Part shown: piece by piece, positions 5,648 through 6,175 of the stretch
Position numbering within the stretch: the first letter of the stretch is position 1
How the letters are laid out: each line of letters opens with the position of its first letter
Assembly: GCA_028705705.1 (NCBI GenBank)
Contig: JAQWCZ010000125.1
Coordinates: 1 to 6,175, forward strand
DNA from: Paludibacter sp.
GTDB taxonomy: Bacteria > Bacteroidota > Bacteroidia > Bacteroidales > Paludibacteraceae
DNA: 6,175 nt
Reading direction: 5' to 3'
Notes under the pieces: model-generated
The model's database searches: none
What the model saw: the letters and a program-made list of their open reading frames with translations, nothing else
What the model was told of the DNA's origin: nothing
Program-made: the position numbers and the translations under genes

Positions 5648-6016
5648 TTACAAAGTCCTTTGTGCAGCCATATTTAACAACTCTTTCAGGCGATTGAGCT
5701 CCATTTCCAGCACTTCAATGTGTTTATGATACATTCCTAATACATTTTCAGGCAAGGAGTATTGTACCACAACATCAGCTTTATCCGTAGCATATTTTCT
5801 ACATAAAGCAGCAGTTAACTCATCTTCCGACTGATAAATTTCCGAAACCGGAACGCACAAGGTTTCTGCAATTTTCAACCACTGTTCTGCTGATATTTTT
5901 ATTTGACCACTTTCGCGCCGACAATAGCACGAAACATCCATACAAAGGACTTCTGCGAGTTCATCTTGCGTAAATCCTAATTTTTTACGCATCTCAATAA
6001 GCTTGTTCTTGTACAT
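5648..6016 (-). CDS. XRE-family helix-turn-helix protein with C-terminal coiled coil
   Basis: This 122-residue protein is a small DNA-binding regulator of unknown target. Residues about 5-61 form a Cro/CI-type five-helix domain: LIEMRKKLGFTQDELAEVL (helices 1-2), MDVSCYCRRESGQ (recognition helix region) and SAEQWLKIAETLCVPVSEIY. Residues about 88-117 (ENVLGMYHKHIEVLEMELNR onward) look like an amphipathic, leucine-spaced helix suited to dimer formation. Five cysteines (25, 30, 32, 53, 72) are present, three of them in or beside the recognition helix, which is unusual. No ligand-binding, protease or toxin-antitoxin partner domain is visible, and no partner gene overlaps it. The ATG at 6016 gives a complete HTH and is preceded by a good promoter match (6089-6058). 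An inverted repeat upstream suggests autoregulation, as is common for this class, but this is inference. Confidence 0.85.
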   Translation of the reverse strand: MYKNKLIEMRKKLGFTQDELAEVLCMDVSCYCRRESGQIKISAEQWLKIAETLCVPVSEIYQSEDELTAALCRKYATDKADVVVQYSLPENVLGMYHKHIEVLEMELNRLKELLNMAAQRTL

Positions 6017-6057
6017 GATAAAAAATTTCAGGTTAAATCAGGAGTTCAATTTTTGCA

Positions 6058-6089
6058 CAAAATTACAATAAAAACGCAATATAAAACAA
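6058..6089 (-). promoter_or_regulatory. Probable XRE gene promoter (Bacteroides type)
   Basis: On the minus strand, TAATTTTG (6065-6058) fits TAnnTTTG and a TTG (6089-6087) lies 21 nt upstream, within the known 19-21 nt spacing. This is the best two-part promoter match in the window. The start site would be near 6052, giving a leader of about 35 nt. Confidence 0.55.
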
Positions 6090-6094
6090 GTTCT

Positions 6095-6115
6095 GATTCA
6101 AAAAATAGTTGAATC
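6095..6115. promoter_or_regulatory. Candidate operator: 7-bp inverted repeat upstream of the XRE promoter
   Basis: GATTCAA (6095-6101) and TTGAATC (6109-6115) are perfect reverse complements with a 7-nt spacer, a 21-bp site fit for a dimeric HTH protein. It ends 6 bp upstream of the XRE -33 element. A third GATTC (6124-6128) pairs with the GAATC of the second arm. The remaining 6116-6175 has no ATG and no gene that I can support; AATCTTTG (6112-6119) is one mismatch from a plus-strand -7 box for a gene beyond the edge. Confidence 0.45.
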
Positions 6116-6175
6116 TTTGCATAGATTCTTTTCTATCAATAAAACCAATCCTGATTATTAGTTTATTATCACAGC

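Overview
The window looks like ordinary chromosomal DNA of a member of the Bacteroidota, probably Bacteroidales. Four things point there: promoter-like boxes of the Bacteroides type (TAnnTTTG) in front of nearly every gene, no Shine-Dalgarno sequences, a secreted family GH97 glycosidase, and a short PabB lacking the long N-terminal domain. Base composition is moderately AT-rich except for the 3' half of the GH97 gene. The genus cannot be fixed from the sequence.

Layout, left to right: (1) 1-940, minus strand: the N-terminal 313 codons of pabB (aminodeoxychorismate synthase component I, folate/pABA pathway), running off the left edge. (2) 941-1051: a compact divergent promoter region for pabB and a tRNA gene. 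(3) 1052-1127: tRNA-Lys(CTT) with encoded CCA. (4) 1128-1280: a short gap with a weak terminator-like hairpin, a perfect 7-bp inverted repeat and an imperfect 12-nt direct repeat. (5) 1281-3290, minus: a secreted GH97 glycosidase whose visible catalytic residues are of the retaining (alpha-galactosidase-like) class rather than the SusB (inverting) class. (6) 3291-3558: divergent promoter region with phased T-tracts. (7) 3559-4263, plus: an outer-membrane lipoprotein with a glycine-zipper segment and an OmpA peptidoglycan-binding domain. (8) 4258-4333: a very compact junction with a 28-bp AT-only palindrome, a -7 box and a terminator-like hairpin. (9) 4334-5617, plus: a dicarboxylate/amino acid:cation symporter of the GltP/GltPh family. 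(10) 5648-6016, minus, convergent: a small XRE-type DNA-binding protein rich in cysteine. (11) 6017-6175: its promoter and a candidate operator; no gene start is visible up to the right edge.

The genes do not form one pathway. pabB is metabolic, GH97 releases sugars in the periplasm, the lipoprotein is envelope structure, and the symporter imports acidic substrates. GH97 stands alone, without SusC/SusD partners in view. I found no phage, transposon, CRISPR array or defence system. The most unusual parts are regulatory: the lipoprotein/symporter junction, where a promoter box runs into a terminator stem, the inverted repeat upstream of the XRE gene, and a sharp GC shift inside the GH97 gene.
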